64,000 nucleotides of DNA from Nocardioides sp. T2.26MG-1 (GCF_950101795.1 NZ_CATNLZ010000033.1:308916-372915), one strand, 5' to 3'. Shown: positions 1 to 8,110, counted from the stretch's first letter. Numbers and translations are program-made. The notes: generated from the sequence alone by a model not told the origin.

Positions 1-603
1 CTGGTGCCGACCGACACCCCCGGCTTCGAGGCCCGCGAGATCAAGGGCAAGCTCGGCCTGCGCGGCCAGGCCACCGCCGAGCTGTTCCTCTCCGAGGTGC
101 GGGTGCCCGCCGACGCGCTGCTCGGCGAGGAGGGCCAGGGCTTCACGATCGCGATGACCACCCTCGACAAGGGCCGGGTCTCCGTCGCCGCCGGCTGCGT
201 CGGCATCGTCCAGGGCTGCCTCGAGGTGGCCCGCGACTACGCCACCAACCGCACCCAGTTCGGCCGGCCGCTCGCGTCGTTCCAGCTGGTGCAGGAGCTG
301 ATCTCCGACCTGTCGGTCGACGCCGACGCGGCCCGGCTGCTGGTGTGGCGCTGCGCCGACCTGATCGACCGCGGTGAACCCTTCGGCACCGCCGCCTCGA
401 AGGCCAAGCTGTTCGCCTCCGAGGCCGCCGTCCGCGCCGCCAACAACGCCATCCAGGTGTACGGCGGCGCCGGGTACGTCGACGAGCACCCGGTCGAGAA
501 GTACCTCCGCGACGCCCGCGTGATGACGCTCTACGAGGGCACCAGCCAGATCCAGAAGCTGCTCATCGGCCGCGCCGAGACCGGCGTCAGCGCCTTCATC
601 TGA
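1..603 (+). CDS. Acyl-CoA dehydrogenase, C-terminal part (5' truncated by window edge)
   Basis: The frame is open at base 1, so the N-terminal helical domain lies outside the window. The visible 200 residues are the middle beta and C-terminal helical domains of an FAD-dependent acyl-CoA dehydrogenase, which makes an alpha-beta double bond in an acyl-CoA. Signatures are RTQFGRPLASFQ, the IQVYGGAGYVDEHPVEKYLRDARV-like stretch, and YEGTSQIQKLLIGR near the end. In the medium-chain family the Glu of YEGT is the catalytic base. Acyl chain preference cannot be read. The stop is followed after 25 bp by a hydrolase gene on the same strand, so the two may be co-transcribed. Confidence 0.93.
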   Translation: MVPTDTPGFEAREIKGKLGLRGQATAELFLSEVRVPADALLGEEGQGFTIAMTTLDKGRVSVAAGCVGIVQGCLEVARDYATNRTQFGRPLASFQLVQELISDLSVDADAARLLVWRCADLIDRGEPFGTAASKAKLFASEAAVRAANNAIQVYGGAGYVDEHPVEKYLRDARVMTLYEGTSQIQKLLIGRAETGVSAFI

Positions 604-628
604 CCCAGCACCCAGCTCAGGAGAGTCC

Positions 629-1561
629 GTGACCGTCGACCCCCAGATCGCCGCCCTGCTCGAGTTCATCGCGTCCGTCGAGGCCAAGCCGATGTCCGAG
701 GGCACGCCGGCGGAGGCCCGGCACGGCTTCCGCACGCTGGCCGTCGACCTGCGCGACCCGGCCGCCGTACCCGACGTGGCGTCGGTCGAGGACACCACGG
801 TCGCGGGCGCGGAGGACGACCTGCCCGCCCGGGTCTACCGGCCCGCGGTCGAGGGTCCGCTGCCGACGATCGTGCTGCTCCACGGCGGCGGGTTCGTGCT
901 CGGCGACCTCGACACCCACGACGTCACCGCCCGCATCCTGGCCAACGGCTGCTCGGCCGTCGTGGTCTCCGTCGACTACCGGCTGGCGCCCGAGCACCCG
1001 TTCCCCGCTCCGGTCGACGACGCGGTCGCGGCCACGCAGTACGTCGCCGACCACCTCGCCCGGCTCGGCGGCGACGACCGGCTCGCGGTCGCGGGCGACA
1101 GCGCCGGCGGCAACCTGTCGGCCGTGGTCGCGCAGGCGTTCCGCGACGAGGGCCGCCCGCTCGCCGGCCAGCTGCTGATCTACCCGGTCACCGACATGAC
1201 CGGCGCCTACCCCTCGCACGCGGAGAACGCGGAGGGCCTGTTCCTCGACCTCGCGACCATGGCGTGGTTCCAGCGGCAGTACACCGGCGACCGCACCGAC
1301 CTCAGCGACCCGCGGCTCTCACCGCTGCTCGGCGACCTGCACGGGGTCGCTCCGGCGGTCGTGGTGGTGGCGGAGTACGACCCGCTCCGCGACGACGGGC
1401 TCGCGTACGCCGAGGCGCTCGCCGCGGCCGGCGTGCCCGTCGAGGTGCGCACGTTCCCCGGTCTCGTGCACGGCTTCGTCGACATGGGCCGCCACTCCGT
1501 CGCCGCCCAGCAGGCGCTCGACGAGACCTGCGCACTGTTCCACCAGGTGCTGCACGGCTGA
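629..1561 (+). CDS. Alpha/beta hydrolase, HSL (hormone-sensitive lipase) family
   Basis: A 310-residue cytoplasmic esterase with the HSL-family HGGGFV oxyanion motif (His85-Gly88) and the nucleophile elbow GDSAGG (Ser158). Asp251 in EYDPLRD and His281 in VHGFVD complete the catalytic triad. It should hydrolyse short acyl or carboxyl esters; the natural substrate is unknown. The GTG start is supported by AGGAGAG 4-10 bp upstream. It lies 25 bp behind the acyl-CoA dehydrogenase gene, which suggests a shared lipid or ester catabolic unit (inference). Confidence 0.92.
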   Translation: MTVDPQIAALLEFIASVEAKPMSEGTPAEARHGFRTLAVDLRDPAAVPDVASVEDTTVAGAEDDLPARVYRPAVEGPLPTIVLLHGGGFVLGDLDTHDVTARILANGCSAVVVSVDYRLAPEHPFPAPVDDAVAATQYVADHLARLGGDDRLAVAGDSAGGNLSAVVAQAFRDEGRPLAGQLLIYPVTDMTGAYPSHAENAEGLFLDLATMAWFQRQYTGDRTDLSDPRLSPLLGDLHGVAPAVVVVAEYDPLRDDGLAYAEALAAAGVPVEVRTFPGLVHGFVDMGRHSVAAQQALDETCALFHQVLHG

Positions 1562-1613
1562 CTCGGGCGCGGTCAGCTGCCGACCGTGCCCATGCCGATC
1601 ACCGTGGTGGTCC

Positions 1614-2399
1614 TCAGCGTCGGAGCGCGGAGGTCAGGCTCGTCAGGCCGTCGCGGGCCAGGAACCTCGACCGATCCGAAGGCCCCATGTCGGCGAGGAG
1701 ACCGGCGAGCGTCTGCAGCTGCCTCGGCACGTCGACGGCGAGGACGGGGATCTGGAAGTTGTCGGGCTGCGGCTTGGGATCCAGCCACGCCACCATCTTG
1801 TGCCGCACCGCTCGTGCGGTCGTCGTCGGACGCAGGTCGAACCGGATCGAGGGAACCCACGGGTTCAGCCCGTCGACGCCGACGTACGCGATGTCCTCCC
1901 AGGGGACCTCGATGTCGTAGGACCAGCCCCGGTAGGTCAACGCGCGCGGGGTGAGGATGACCTCGCGTCCGCCGGCGAGCAGGCCCCGCACACAGTCGGG
2001 GACGAGCAGGAGCGGCAGCGGCAGGATCACCCACAGCAGGACCCGGCCCGCGGACGACTCGACGAGGAACAGCGCCGTCCCGAACATCATCACGAGCGAG
2101 AGCGCAGCGCACAGCAGCCCCAGTGGGCGGTGGGGGCGGAGCCCGACCCGGAGCTCGACGCCGTCGGGACCCCAGGTCTCCCGTAGCCGCTTGCCGGGGC
2201 GCCGTCGCCCGAACATGGAGAGACGGAGATGGGCAGCCGAGGTCAGGAGGAGGCCGCCGCCCAGCACCGCGCCCCACCCACCGATGCGGACGCCGGCGAC
2301 GACGAGTGCGAGGCCCGCCACGGCGCTGACGAGGACCAGCAGCTGGACGCCGACGGCGTCGCGCGCGTCCCGCCCCACGAACCGCGGGTCGACGATCAC
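1614..2399 (-). CDS. Four-TM membrane protein with C-terminal PH-like region, last gene of a putative T7SS module
   Basis: A 261-residue protein I do not recognise as a named family. Residues about 18-65 form two membrane segments and about 90-140 two more. A soluble C-terminal part starts with VILTPRALTYRG and contains IEVPWEDIAYVGV, which looks like the beta-rich PH-like domain found on many small actinobacterial membrane proteins. Its ATG overlaps the stop of the upstream gene by 4 bp (ATGA), so the two are translationally coupled. One possible role is an immunity or partner protein for the upstream glycine-rich W-x-G protein, inferred only from position and topology. Confidence 0.75.
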   Translation of the reverse strand: MIVDPRFVGRDARDAVGVQLLVLVSAVAGLALVVAGVRIGGWGAVLGGGLLLTSAAHLRLSMFGRRRPGKRLRETWGPDGVELRVGLRPHRPLGLLCAALSLVMMFGTALFLVESSAGRVLLWVILPLPLLLVPDCVRGLLAGGREVILTPRALTYRGWSYDIEVPWEDIAYVGVDGLNPWVPSIRFDLRPTTTARAVRHKMVAWLDPKPQPDNFQIPVLAVDVPRQLQTLAGLLADMGPSDRSRFLARDGLTSLTSALRR

Positions 2400-3568
2400 G
2401 GGGCGTCCCGGTGTGCGGCGCGCGGGGACGAGAGCGCCTGGGCGGCGTAGTCGAGCAGCTCGACGCCCGGGTCGGGCTTCCTGTTCGCCTCGCCATCGTC
2501 GTCTTCGGAGTCGCCATGGCCGAAGAGGGAGTCCACGAACTTGTCGCCGACGAGGGACCCCGCGGCGCCACCGACGAAGGCGGCCCCTCCAACGACGACT
2601 GCCCCCGTGACCGTGCCCGGCCCCGGGGCAACGCTGCCCACAGCCGCGCCGAGGCCGGCGGCCCCGGCGACCCCACCGAGCAGGCCACTGCCCTGCGAGA
2701 CGACTGCCTGCTCGGTCGACTCCCCGGCCTGGACGTCGGCGTAGACGCCGTAGCCGGCCGCCAGGACCGACAGCGCCCCGAGGCCACCCCGGACCTCCCG
2801 CGGGAGCTCGGGGCGCTCGGCCGCCACCCGCGCGGCGGCCGCTGCGTGCCGGTTCTCGATCTTCTCGTCCATGAGCCGCCCGTAGAGCTCCCGGTCACCC
2901 GGCCGGTCGAAGCGCCGGACGCTCTCCGCGAGTTCCGCCATCTGCCTCTCGAGCCGAGCGACCTCCGAGGCGCGGAAGTCCGCCTCCCCCGCCATGATCC
3001 GCGACGCCGTCACGAGCAGCGCCTTCCCGGCAGCGGTGGTGACCAGGCTGGTGGTCAGGCTGACGAGGGTGCCCGACTGCTCCCGGGCGAAGCCCGCCGC
3101 GCTGTCGAGGGCGGCGTACCACGTCCGCCGGTGCGCCTCCGCCCCCGCGAGGGCGGTGTTCCACGCCTCGCGAAGGCGGGTGGTGGCGAGGAGGTCGAGC
3201 TCCCAAGCCTCGGCCGGCCAGACGATCACGGTGCCCTCGACCTGCAGGCCGCCCGCGCCCGCGGCCGCCCGCACCTCCGCCATGCCCCGCTGCGCGAGCC
3301 TCAGGGTCTCGCCGAGCGCCTCGACCTCCTCCGCCGCTGCGCGAGCAAGCCGGGCATAGCCGTCCGAGGCGGTCACGAGGGTGGCCGCCCGGTCGCCGAA
3401 GGCGTCGGCGGCGGTGCCGAGCCAGGAGCCCGCGAGCGCGGAGCGCTGATCGGCGGTCCGGTCCGCGAGCGCCTCCGCGCGGGCGGCGAGGCAGCTGCGG
3501 AGGTAGTCGGCCAGCGCTTGGAACGCGGCCGGGTCGCCCGGGACGTCGGTCTCGATCGCGCCGGACAT
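2396..3568 (-). CDS. WXG100-like N-terminal domain protein with glycine-zipper C-terminal half (putative type VII substrate)
   Basis: A 390-residue protein. Residues 1-110 are predicted helical and contain GSWLGTAADAF, a W-x-G hairpin turn of the ESX/WXG100 type. Residues about 115-265 are helical and rich in Ala and Arg. Residues about 265-350 form a long Gly/Ala-rich hydrophobic stretch (for example GSGLLGGVAGAAGLGAAVG) that resembles the glycine-zipper region of polymorphic toxins and of TspA-like effectors. The short acidic tail holds no nuclease or other enzymatic domain. It overlaps its upstream neighbour by one base (TGATG) and its downstream neighbour by four. The family is not identified with certainty, and no secretion machinery is visible in the window. 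Confidence 0.7.
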   Translation of the reverse strand: MSGAIETDVPGDPAAFQALADYLRSCLAARAEALADRTADQRSALAGSWLGTAADAFGDRAATLVTASDGYARLARAAAEEVEALGETLRLAQRGMAEVRAAAGAGGLQVEGTVIVWPAEAWELDLLATTRLREAWNTALAGAEAHRRTWYAALDSAAGFAREQSGTLVSLTTSLVTTAAGKALLVTASRIMAGEADFRASEVARLERQMAELAESVRRFDRPGDRELYGRLMDEKIENRHAAAAARVAAERPELPREVRGGLGALSVLAAGYGVYADVQAGESTEQAVVSQGSGLLGGVAGAAGLGAAVGSVAPGPGTVTGAVVVGGAAFVGGAAGSLVGDKFVDSLFGHGDSEDDDGEANRKPDPGVELLDYAAQALSSPRAAHRDAP

Positions 3569-3897
3569 CAGGGCCCGACCTCCACGAACCGCAGCGCCTG
3601 CTCGGCGTCGGCGGTCTCGATCTCGGCAGAGGCCACCCGGATGCCCAGGCCGAGCACCTTGCCCTCGGTCACCAGCCGCGCCGCGGTCTCGGTGAGCACG
3701 GCCAGGAGCACCGCGACGAGCCCGTCGGCCTCGCCCTGGTCACCGGACGGGACCAGCGCTCCCACAGCGTCCAGGTCGGCGGCCGCCGAGGCGAGCGCCA
3801 CCTCGGCGCTGCGCAGGGCGCCGTAGTCACAGGCCAGGCCCGTGGTGGGTTCAGGAAACACGGCAACCTCCCCCGAGTGAGTCGTCTGCGTGGTCAT
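3568..3897 (-). CDS. Small Ala-rich helical protein, first gene of the putative T7SS module
   Basis: About 109 residues if started at ATG 3897, and 140 if started at the more distant ATG 3990. GGGGAGG directly abuts the 3897 ATG, which is unusually tight spacing, so a GTG at 3906 is also possible. The protein is two or three amphipathic helices without cysteines or catalytic motifs. In size and composition it resembles small ESX/EspC-like or Lap-like partners of type VII substrates, but I see no diagnostic motif. Its stop overlaps the start of the W-x-G protein (TGATG), so they form an operon. Its 5' end faces the DGPF/ECF gene pair. Confidence 0.6.
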   Translation of the reverse strand: MTTQTTHSGEVAVFPEPTTGLACDYGALRSAEVALASAAADLDAVGALVPSGDQGEADGLVAVLLAVLTETAARLVTEGKVLGLGIRVASAEIETADAEQALRFVEVGP

Positions 3898-3942
3898 CCT
3901 CCCCACGACGTCGCGTCTCGAAAACCGGCTGTCCACAGCCGA

Positions 3943-3969
3943 TGTCGAGAACGCCTCCGCTGCTCCGTC
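3943..3969 (+). promoter_or_regulatory. Candidate ECF42-type promoter
   Basis: TGTCGA at 3943-3948 and CGTC at 3966-3969 are separated by 17 bp. As I recall the published ECF42 consensus (TGTCGA at -35, CGA/TC at -10), this matches well. It would start transcription near 3976, about 50 bp before the DGPF gene, so the downstream ECF42 sigma factor could drive its own operon. Confidence 0.5.
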
Positions 3970-4025
3970 CCAGGGACGTGCCCCCACCATGGCGGCTATA
4001 ACGGAACCCCGAAGGAGAGAACACG

Positions 4026-4430
4026 ATGGCGAAGTACCTGCTGCTCAAGCACTACCGCGGCCCGAAGCCCCTGGACTGCCCCCCGATGGACCAGTGGACG
4101 CCCGACGAGATCGACGCGCACATGGCGTTCATGGGCGGCGTGATCGCCCAGCTGCGCGAGCGCGGCGAGTTCGTGGACGCCCAGGCGGTCTCCACGGAGG
4201 GCACGTTCGTGCGCTTCGACGGCGAGGGCCGGCCCCCGGTCACCGACGGCCCGTTCGCCGAGACCAAGGAGCTGATCGCCGGGTGGGTGGTGATCGACGT
4301 CGACTCGCTCGAGCGCGCGCACGAGGCCGCGGCGTACCTCTCGTCGGCGCCGGGACCCGGTGGCGAGCCGATCCGGGAGTGGATCGAGGTGCGCCCGTTC
4401 CTCGAGATGCCGCCCAACGTCACCGAGTGA
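4026..4430 (+). CDS. YciI/DGPF-domain protein
   Basis: A 134-residue protein of the YCII-related (DGPF) family. It carries the family signature TDGPFAETKELIAGWVVIDV in its second half, with an N-terminal MAKYLLLKHYRG strand. Family members fold as a dimeric alpha-beta barrel, and their biochemical role is not settled. GAAGGAGAG lies upstream of the ATG. The gene is followed 17 bp later by an ECF42-type sigma factor. DGPF proteins are established genomic partners of ECF42 sigma factors and often members of their regulon, which supports a joint function here. Confidence 0.93.
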   Translation: MAKYLLLKHYRGPKPLDCPPMDQWTPDEIDAHMAFMGGVIAQLRERGEFVDAQAVSTEGTFVRFDGEGRPPVTDGPFAETKELIAGWVVIDVDSLERAHEAAAYLSSAPGPGGEPIREWIEVRPFLEMPPNVTE

Positions 4431-4447
4431 GACCCGGGACGAGATCG

Positions 4448-5587
4448 GTGGACGAGCTGGTCCGGGAGCTGGTGCCCCAGGTCCTCGGCGTCCTCGTCCG
4501 TCGCGGAGCAGACTTCGCGACGGCCGAGGACGCCGTGCAGGAGGCCTTGGTCGAGGCGGTACGCCGGTGGCCCGGCGCCCCACCGGACGACCCGAAGGCG
4601 TGGCTGGTGACGGTCGCGTGGCGCAAGGTCGTCGACGCCGGGCGGTCGGAGTCGGCCCGCCGGGCCCGCGAGGAGCGGGTCCGCGAGGAGCCGCCGCCCG
4701 GCCCGGCGGAGCATGAGGACGACACGCTGCTGTTGCTGTTCCTGTGCTGCCACCCGGCGCTCACCCCGTCGTCCGCGGTGGCCCTGACGCTCCGGGCGGT
4801 GGGCGGGCTGACGACCCGGCAGATCGCGGCGGCGTACCTCGTGCCGGAGGCCACGATGGCGCAGCGGGTCAGCCGGGCCAAGCGAACGGTCGCCGAGGCG
4901 GGCGTGGGCGCCCCCGGCGACCTGCGCCGGGTCCTGACCGTGCTGTACCTGGTGTTCAACGAGGGCTACACCGGCGATGTCGACCTGGCCGCCGAGGCGA
5001 TCCGGCTGACCCGGATGCTCGCGCGGGAGAGCGACGAGCCGGAGGTCGCCGGCCTGCTCGCGCTGATGCTGCTCCACCACGCGCGTCGCGCCGCCCGGTG
5101 GGACGAGCACGGCGGGCTGGTGCCCCTCGCCGACCAGGACCGCAGCGGCTGGGACACCGCGTTGATCGCGGAGGGCGTCGATATCCTGCAGGCGGCGTTG
5201 GCCCGCGACCGGCTCGGCGAGTACCAAGCCCAGGCCGCGATCGCCGCCCTCCACTGCGACGCACCCTCGGCCGAGGAGACGGACTGGCCGCAGATCCTCG
5301 AGTGGTACGACGAACTGCTCGCCCTGACCGACTCCCCGGTCGTCGCGCTCAACCGGGTGGTGGCGGTCGGCCAGGTCGACGGCCCGCTGGTCGGTCTCCG
5401 CGAGCTGGAGCCGGTGCCCGCGGACGTGCCGCGGCGTACCGCCGTCGAGGCCTGGCTGCACGAGCGCGCCGGGGACCTCGGTGCGGCGCACGACCTCTAC
5501 GTGCGGGCAGCGTCCGCGGCGTCCAGCACCGCCGAGCGCGACCACCTCACCCGGCAGGCGGCCCGGCTGCGTGGTGCTCGAGGCTGA
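4448..5587 (+). CDS. ECF42-family RNA polymerase sigma factor (DUF6596)
   Basis: A 379-residue sigma-70-family protein, much longer than a classical ECF sigma factor. Residues 1-65 are sigma2 (EDAVQEALVEAVRRWPG, then PKAWLVTVAWRKVVD) and about 95-160 sigma4 (LTTRQIAAAYLVPEATMAQRVSRAKR). The remaining 220 residues form the helical, TPR-like C-terminal extension typical of ECF42, with FNEGYTGD and ALNRVVAVGQVDG. The family has no dedicated anti-sigma factor, and the extension is thought to control activity. I chose GTG 4448, just after the DGPF stop; the open frame extends far upstream only as a shadow. The 3' end overlaps the convergent GtrA gene by 41 bp. Confidence 0.9.
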   Translation: MDELVRELVPQVLGVLVRRGADFATAEDAVQEALVEAVRRWPGAPPDDPKAWLVTVAWRKVVDAGRSESARRAREERVREEPPPGPAEHEDDTLLLLFLCCHPALTPSSAVALTLRAVGGLTTRQIAAAYLVPEATMAQRVSRAKRTVAEAGVGAPGDLRRVLTVLYLVFNEGYTGDVDLAAEAIRLTRMLARESDEPEVAGLLALMLLHHARRAARWDEHGGLVPLADQDRSGWDTALIAEGVDILQAALARDRLGEYQAQAAIAALHCDAPSAEETDWPQILEWYDELLALTDSPVVALNRVVAVGQVDGPLVGLRELEPVPADVPRRTAVEAWLHERAGDLGAAHDLYVRAASAASSTAERDHLTRQAARLRGARG

Positions 5588-6041
5588 CCGGCTCGGTCAC
5601 GAACACGTACCGCCGGAAGACCCAGAACCGGGTCGCGGTGCCCAGGGCGAGGCCGACCACGTTGGCGGAGACGTTGTCGGCCCAGATGCCGGAGAGACCG
5701 AGGACGTAGCGGCTCACGGCCAGGCAGGCCGTGGGGATCAGCATCGTCACCGCGCCCAGCGCGAAGAACCTCATCACGCCCGCCCCGGGGCCGCTGACGT
5801 CGCGGTGGCTGAACGCCCAGAGCCTCAGGCCCAGGTAGGCCACCAGGCCCGCGACGACGTTGGCGGCGACGTAGGCGAGGACCGGCTGGTCGCGCATCGG
5901 GGCCCGGTGGATCAGGAGGCCGTGCGCGAGGGCGTTGAAGCCGAGGAGTGAGACCAGGGTGGCCAGCCCGCCGACCGCGAGGAAGCGCACGACCTCCCCG
6001 AGGAGCCGTCGTGACCTCGTGATGACTCCGGACGCGCGCAC
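5547..6041 (-). CDS. GtrA-like integral membrane protein
   Basis: A 164-residue protein with four membrane segments in the GtrA/DPMS pattern: RFLAVGGLATLVSLLGFNAL, then YVAANVVAGLVAYLGLRLWAFS, then FFALGAVTMLIPTACLAVSRYV, then VSANVVGLALGTATRFWVFRRYVF. Family members are thought to help move lipid-linked sugars across the membrane during cell-envelope glycosylation. The start is GTG 6041, chosen because TAACCT sits 7 bp upstream, a leaderless arrangement. Longer upstream reading is low-complexity shadow. The 3' end overlaps the ECF sigma gene tail to tail. Confidence 0.85.
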   Translation of the reverse strand: MRASGVITRSRRLLGEVVRFLAVGGLATLVSLLGFNALAHGLLIHRAPMRDQPVLAYVAANVVAGLVAYLGLRLWAFSHRDVSGPGAGVMRFFALGAVTMLIPTACLAVSRYVLGLSGIWADNVSANVVGLALGTATRFWVFRRYVFVTEPVSLEHHAAGPPAG

Positions 6042-6048
6042 TGCTGCG

Positions 6049-6054
6049 AGGTTA
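6049..6054 (-). promoter_or_regulatory. -10 box of a leaderless promoter (GtrA gene)
   Basis: TAACCT (TAnnnT) lies 7 bp before the GTG at 6041, the spacing expected when transcription begins at the start codon. There is no Shine-Dalgarno sequence between them. Confidence 0.45.
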
Positions 6055-6066
6055 CCCGCCGCAGGG

Positions 6067-6561
6067 TCAGGCGGCCTCGCCCGCCGCCTCGTCCCATCGG
6101 GTGACCGCCCGCCGGCGCCGGCGGAGCGGACGCACCATCGCGTAGACCCCGGCACCGGCGGTCCCGAGCAGAGCCACGTGCGCGCCGGCCGACTCCGCGG
6201 CGACGAGCGTGGCGAGCGCGCCCTGCGATCCCCACAGCCACCGCCGCACCTGCATGCTCGCGGCCCGACCCGTGCAGCACCATGCGGCGAAGTGCTCACA
6301 GTTGTTCCGGACCAGGTGGTAGCCCGACGACCCGAGCCGCGACTCGGCGTTGGCGACGGCCTCGTCGGGGCTGAGGCGCTGGTCGTAGGCGCGGACCAGG
6401 ACCTCCGCCCCCGCGGCGAACTCGTCCATCGAGGTCCGCGCGACGTGCCGGACGCTGCCGCGGGGCCCGACGAAGTGGATCACCAGGCCGTCACCACAGT
6501 CGATGCCGTGGTGGGTGTAGCGACGCCCACGATGCACGTAGACGTGGTCACCACGAGCCAT
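6067..6561 (-). CDS. LRAT/NlpC-P60-like domain membrane-associated protein
   Basis: A 164-residue protein with the core of the lecithin:retinol acyltransferase-like branch of the NlpC/P60 papain fold. An N-terminal GDHVYVHRGRRYTHHGIDCG supplies the His, and RNNCEHFAAWC supplies the catalytic Cys of the NCEHF motif. Residues about 110-145 are a hydrophobic hairpin that probably anchors it to the membrane, followed by a basic tail. Bacterial members may be acyltransferases, amidases or lipases; the substrate is unknown. I start at ATG 6561 with GAGAGGTGG about 12 bp upstream rather than at the longer ORF start. TAGACT at 6609-6614 is a possible -10. Confidence 0.85.
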   Translation of the reverse strand: MARGDHVYVHRGRRYTHHGIDCGDGLVIHFVGPRGSVRHVARTSMDEFAAGAEVLVRAYDQRLSPDEAVANAESRLGSSGYHLVRNNCEHFAAWCCTGRAASMQVRRWLWGSQGALATLVAAESAGAHVALLGTAGAGVYAMVRPLRRRRRAVTRWDEAAGEAA

Positions 6562-6658
6562 AACCGGTCCGGCCCACCTCTCAGGACTCACATCCGCGTC
6601 GCAGCCCGAGTCTAGTCCCGCGGGTCGGGGAGCGCGCATCGCCGCACGATCCTGCGGA

Positions 6659-7261
6659 TCAGCCGGCCCGCCGCGTCTCCAGCACCCGGAACCCCTTGGC
6701 GCTCGCCAGCCGCTCCGTCGGCCAGCCCTGCTCGCCCAGCCAGCGCTGCAGCGAGTCGGCGCCGAGGTTCTTTCCGACCACCATCACCGCACGTCCGCCG
6801 GGCGCCAGCCGGGGCAGCCAGCTCAGCAGCAGCTCGTGCAGCGCCTGCTTGCCGATCCGGATCGGCGGGTTCGACCAGATCTCGTCGTACGTCGCATCCG
6901 TCGGCACTCGGTCGGGGGTGGTGGCCGTGAACCGGTCGGCCAGCCCCAGGGCGGCGGCGTTCTCGCGGGCGAGCAGCAGCGCCCGCTCGTTGACGTCGAC
7001 GGCGGTGACCGAGGCCTCCGGCACCGCGCGGGCGATCGCCAGCCCGATCACGCCGTACCCGCAGCCGAGGTCGAGGAGCCGGCCGGGCGTCGGCGGCTCG
7101 GTCTCGCGGAACAGCACCGCGGTCGCGTGGTCGAGGTGGCCGCGGCTGAACACGCCCGACCCGCTGACCAGCCTGAGCTCGTGGCCCCAGACCTCGCAGG
7201 TGAACGCCTCGCGCTCGAACGGCGCCGACGGGTCGGCGCTGAAGTAGTGGTCCTCGCCCAT
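6659..7261 (-). CDS. Class I SAM methyltransferase, RsmC/RlmG-like
   Basis: About 200 residues with the small-domain methyltransferase (MTS) fold. SAM-binding motif I is LLDLGCGYGVIGLAIA (about residue 63), motif II carries VTAVDVNERAL, and motif IV is EIWSNPPIRIGK. NPP-hydrophobic is the catalytic motif of N2-guanine base methyltransferases such as RsmC (16S rRNA G1207) and RlmG. The short length matches the single-domain actinobacterial form. The ATG overlaps the truA stop (TGATG), so it is translated as an operon with truA, consistent with an RNA modification role. A GTG one codon upstream is an alternative start. Confidence 0.88.
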   Translation of the reverse strand: MGEDHYFSADPSAPFEREAFTCEVWGHELRLVSGSGVFSRGHLDHATAVLFRETEPPTPGRLLDLGCGYGVIGLAIARAVPEASVTAVDVNERALLLARENAAALGLADRFTATTPDRVPTDATYDEIWSNPPIRIGKQALHELLLSWLPRLAPGGRAVMVVGKNLGADSLQRWLGEQGWPTERLASAKGFRVLETRRAG

Positions 7262-8070
7262 CACTCGTCACTCATCCGCTTCGCTCGCGTCTGCACCGCA
7301 CGCGCGGCGAGGTCCTGGTCGGCCGGGTAGGCGACCTCCTCGAGCGTGAGCCCGTGGGCGTGCTGGACCATCACCGACGAGTCGCGGGCCCGGGCCGTCA
7401 TGATCTGCGCCGCCCACGCGGGCGGACGGCGTCCCTCGCCGATGCTGACCAGGCAGCCGACCAGCGCCCGGACCATGCTGTGGCAGAACGCGTCGGCGCG
7501 CACCGTGCCGACCAGCACCCCGGTCGCGTCCCGCTCCCAGCCGAGCTCCAGGAGGGTCCGGATCGTCGTGGCGCCCTCGCGCTGCTTGCAGAACGACGCG
7601 AAGTCGTGCTGGCCCAGCAGCAGCTCGGCGGCGGCGTTCATCGCCTCGACGTCCAGCCGCCGGGGCCAGGTGAGCACGTGCGAGCGGTGGAGCGGGTCGA
7701 CCGCGTCGGGGGTGTCGGCGATCCGGTAGGCGTAGCGGCGCCACAGTGCGCCGAAGCGGGCGTCGAACCCGTCCGGCGCGACGACCGCCCGCCGCACCCG
7801 CACGTCGTGGGACAGCAGCCCGTTGAGCCGGCGTACCAGGCTCTCGATCGCGCCGGCCGCCAGGTCGTCGGGCAGGTCGGCGTGCACCACCTGGCCGCGG
7901 GCGTGCACGCCGGCATCGGTGCGGCCCGCGCACACGACGTCGACCGAGGGGATCCGCAGGATGGTCACCAGGGCCTGGGTCAGCTCGCCCTGCACCGTGC
8001 GCAGTCCCGGCTGGAGGGCCCAGCCGTGGAAGTCGCTGCCGTCGTAGGCCAGGTCGAGACGGATCCGCAC
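7261..8070 (-). CDS. truA: tRNA pseudouridine(38-40) synthase TruA
   Basis: A 269-residue enzyme that isomerises uridines 38-40 of the tRNA anticodon stem to pseudouridine. The N-terminal RIRLDLAYDGSDFHGWALQPG and the catalytic CAGRTDAGVHARGQV (nucleophilic Asp about residue 52) are diagnostic, as is HDFASFCK further on. The GTG start at 8070 follows AGGA; a TAGGAT hexamer 8 bp upstream also allows near-leaderless initiation. It is divergent from the flavoprotein gene, with about 40 bp between starts, and couples to the RsmC-like gene downstream. In many actinobacteria truA follows rplQ; here it lies beyond an unrelated block of genes. Confidence 0.97.
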   Translation of the reverse strand: MRIRLDLAYDGSDFHGWALQPGLRTVQGELTQALVTILRIPSVDVVCAGRTDAGVHARGQVVHADLPDDLAAGAIESLVRRLNGLLSHDVRVRRAVVAPDGFDARFGALWRRYAYRIADTPDAVDPLHRSHVLTWPRRLDVEAMNAAAELLLGQHDFASFCKQREGATTIRTLLELGWERDATGVLVGTVRADAFCHSMVRALVGCLVSIGEGRRPPAWAAQIMTARARDSSVMVQHAHGLTLEEVAYPADQDLAARAVQTRAKRMSDE

Positions 8071-8098
8071 GACCAGCAATCCTATTGCCCTGTCCCTC

Positions 8099-8104
8099 TA
8101 CGCT
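8099..8104 (+). promoter_or_regulatory. -10 box of a leaderless promoter (flavoprotein gene)
   Basis: TACGCT lies 6 bp before the GTG at 8111, with no ribosome binding site between, so the mRNA probably begins at the start codon. Confidence 0.5.
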
Positions 8105-8110
8105 TTCCGG

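Noticed and set aside
6659..7264. GTG 7264 as the start of the RsmC-like gene
   Set aside because: ATG 7261 gives the TGATG overlap with truA that is common in this window; the GTG is kept only as an alternative.
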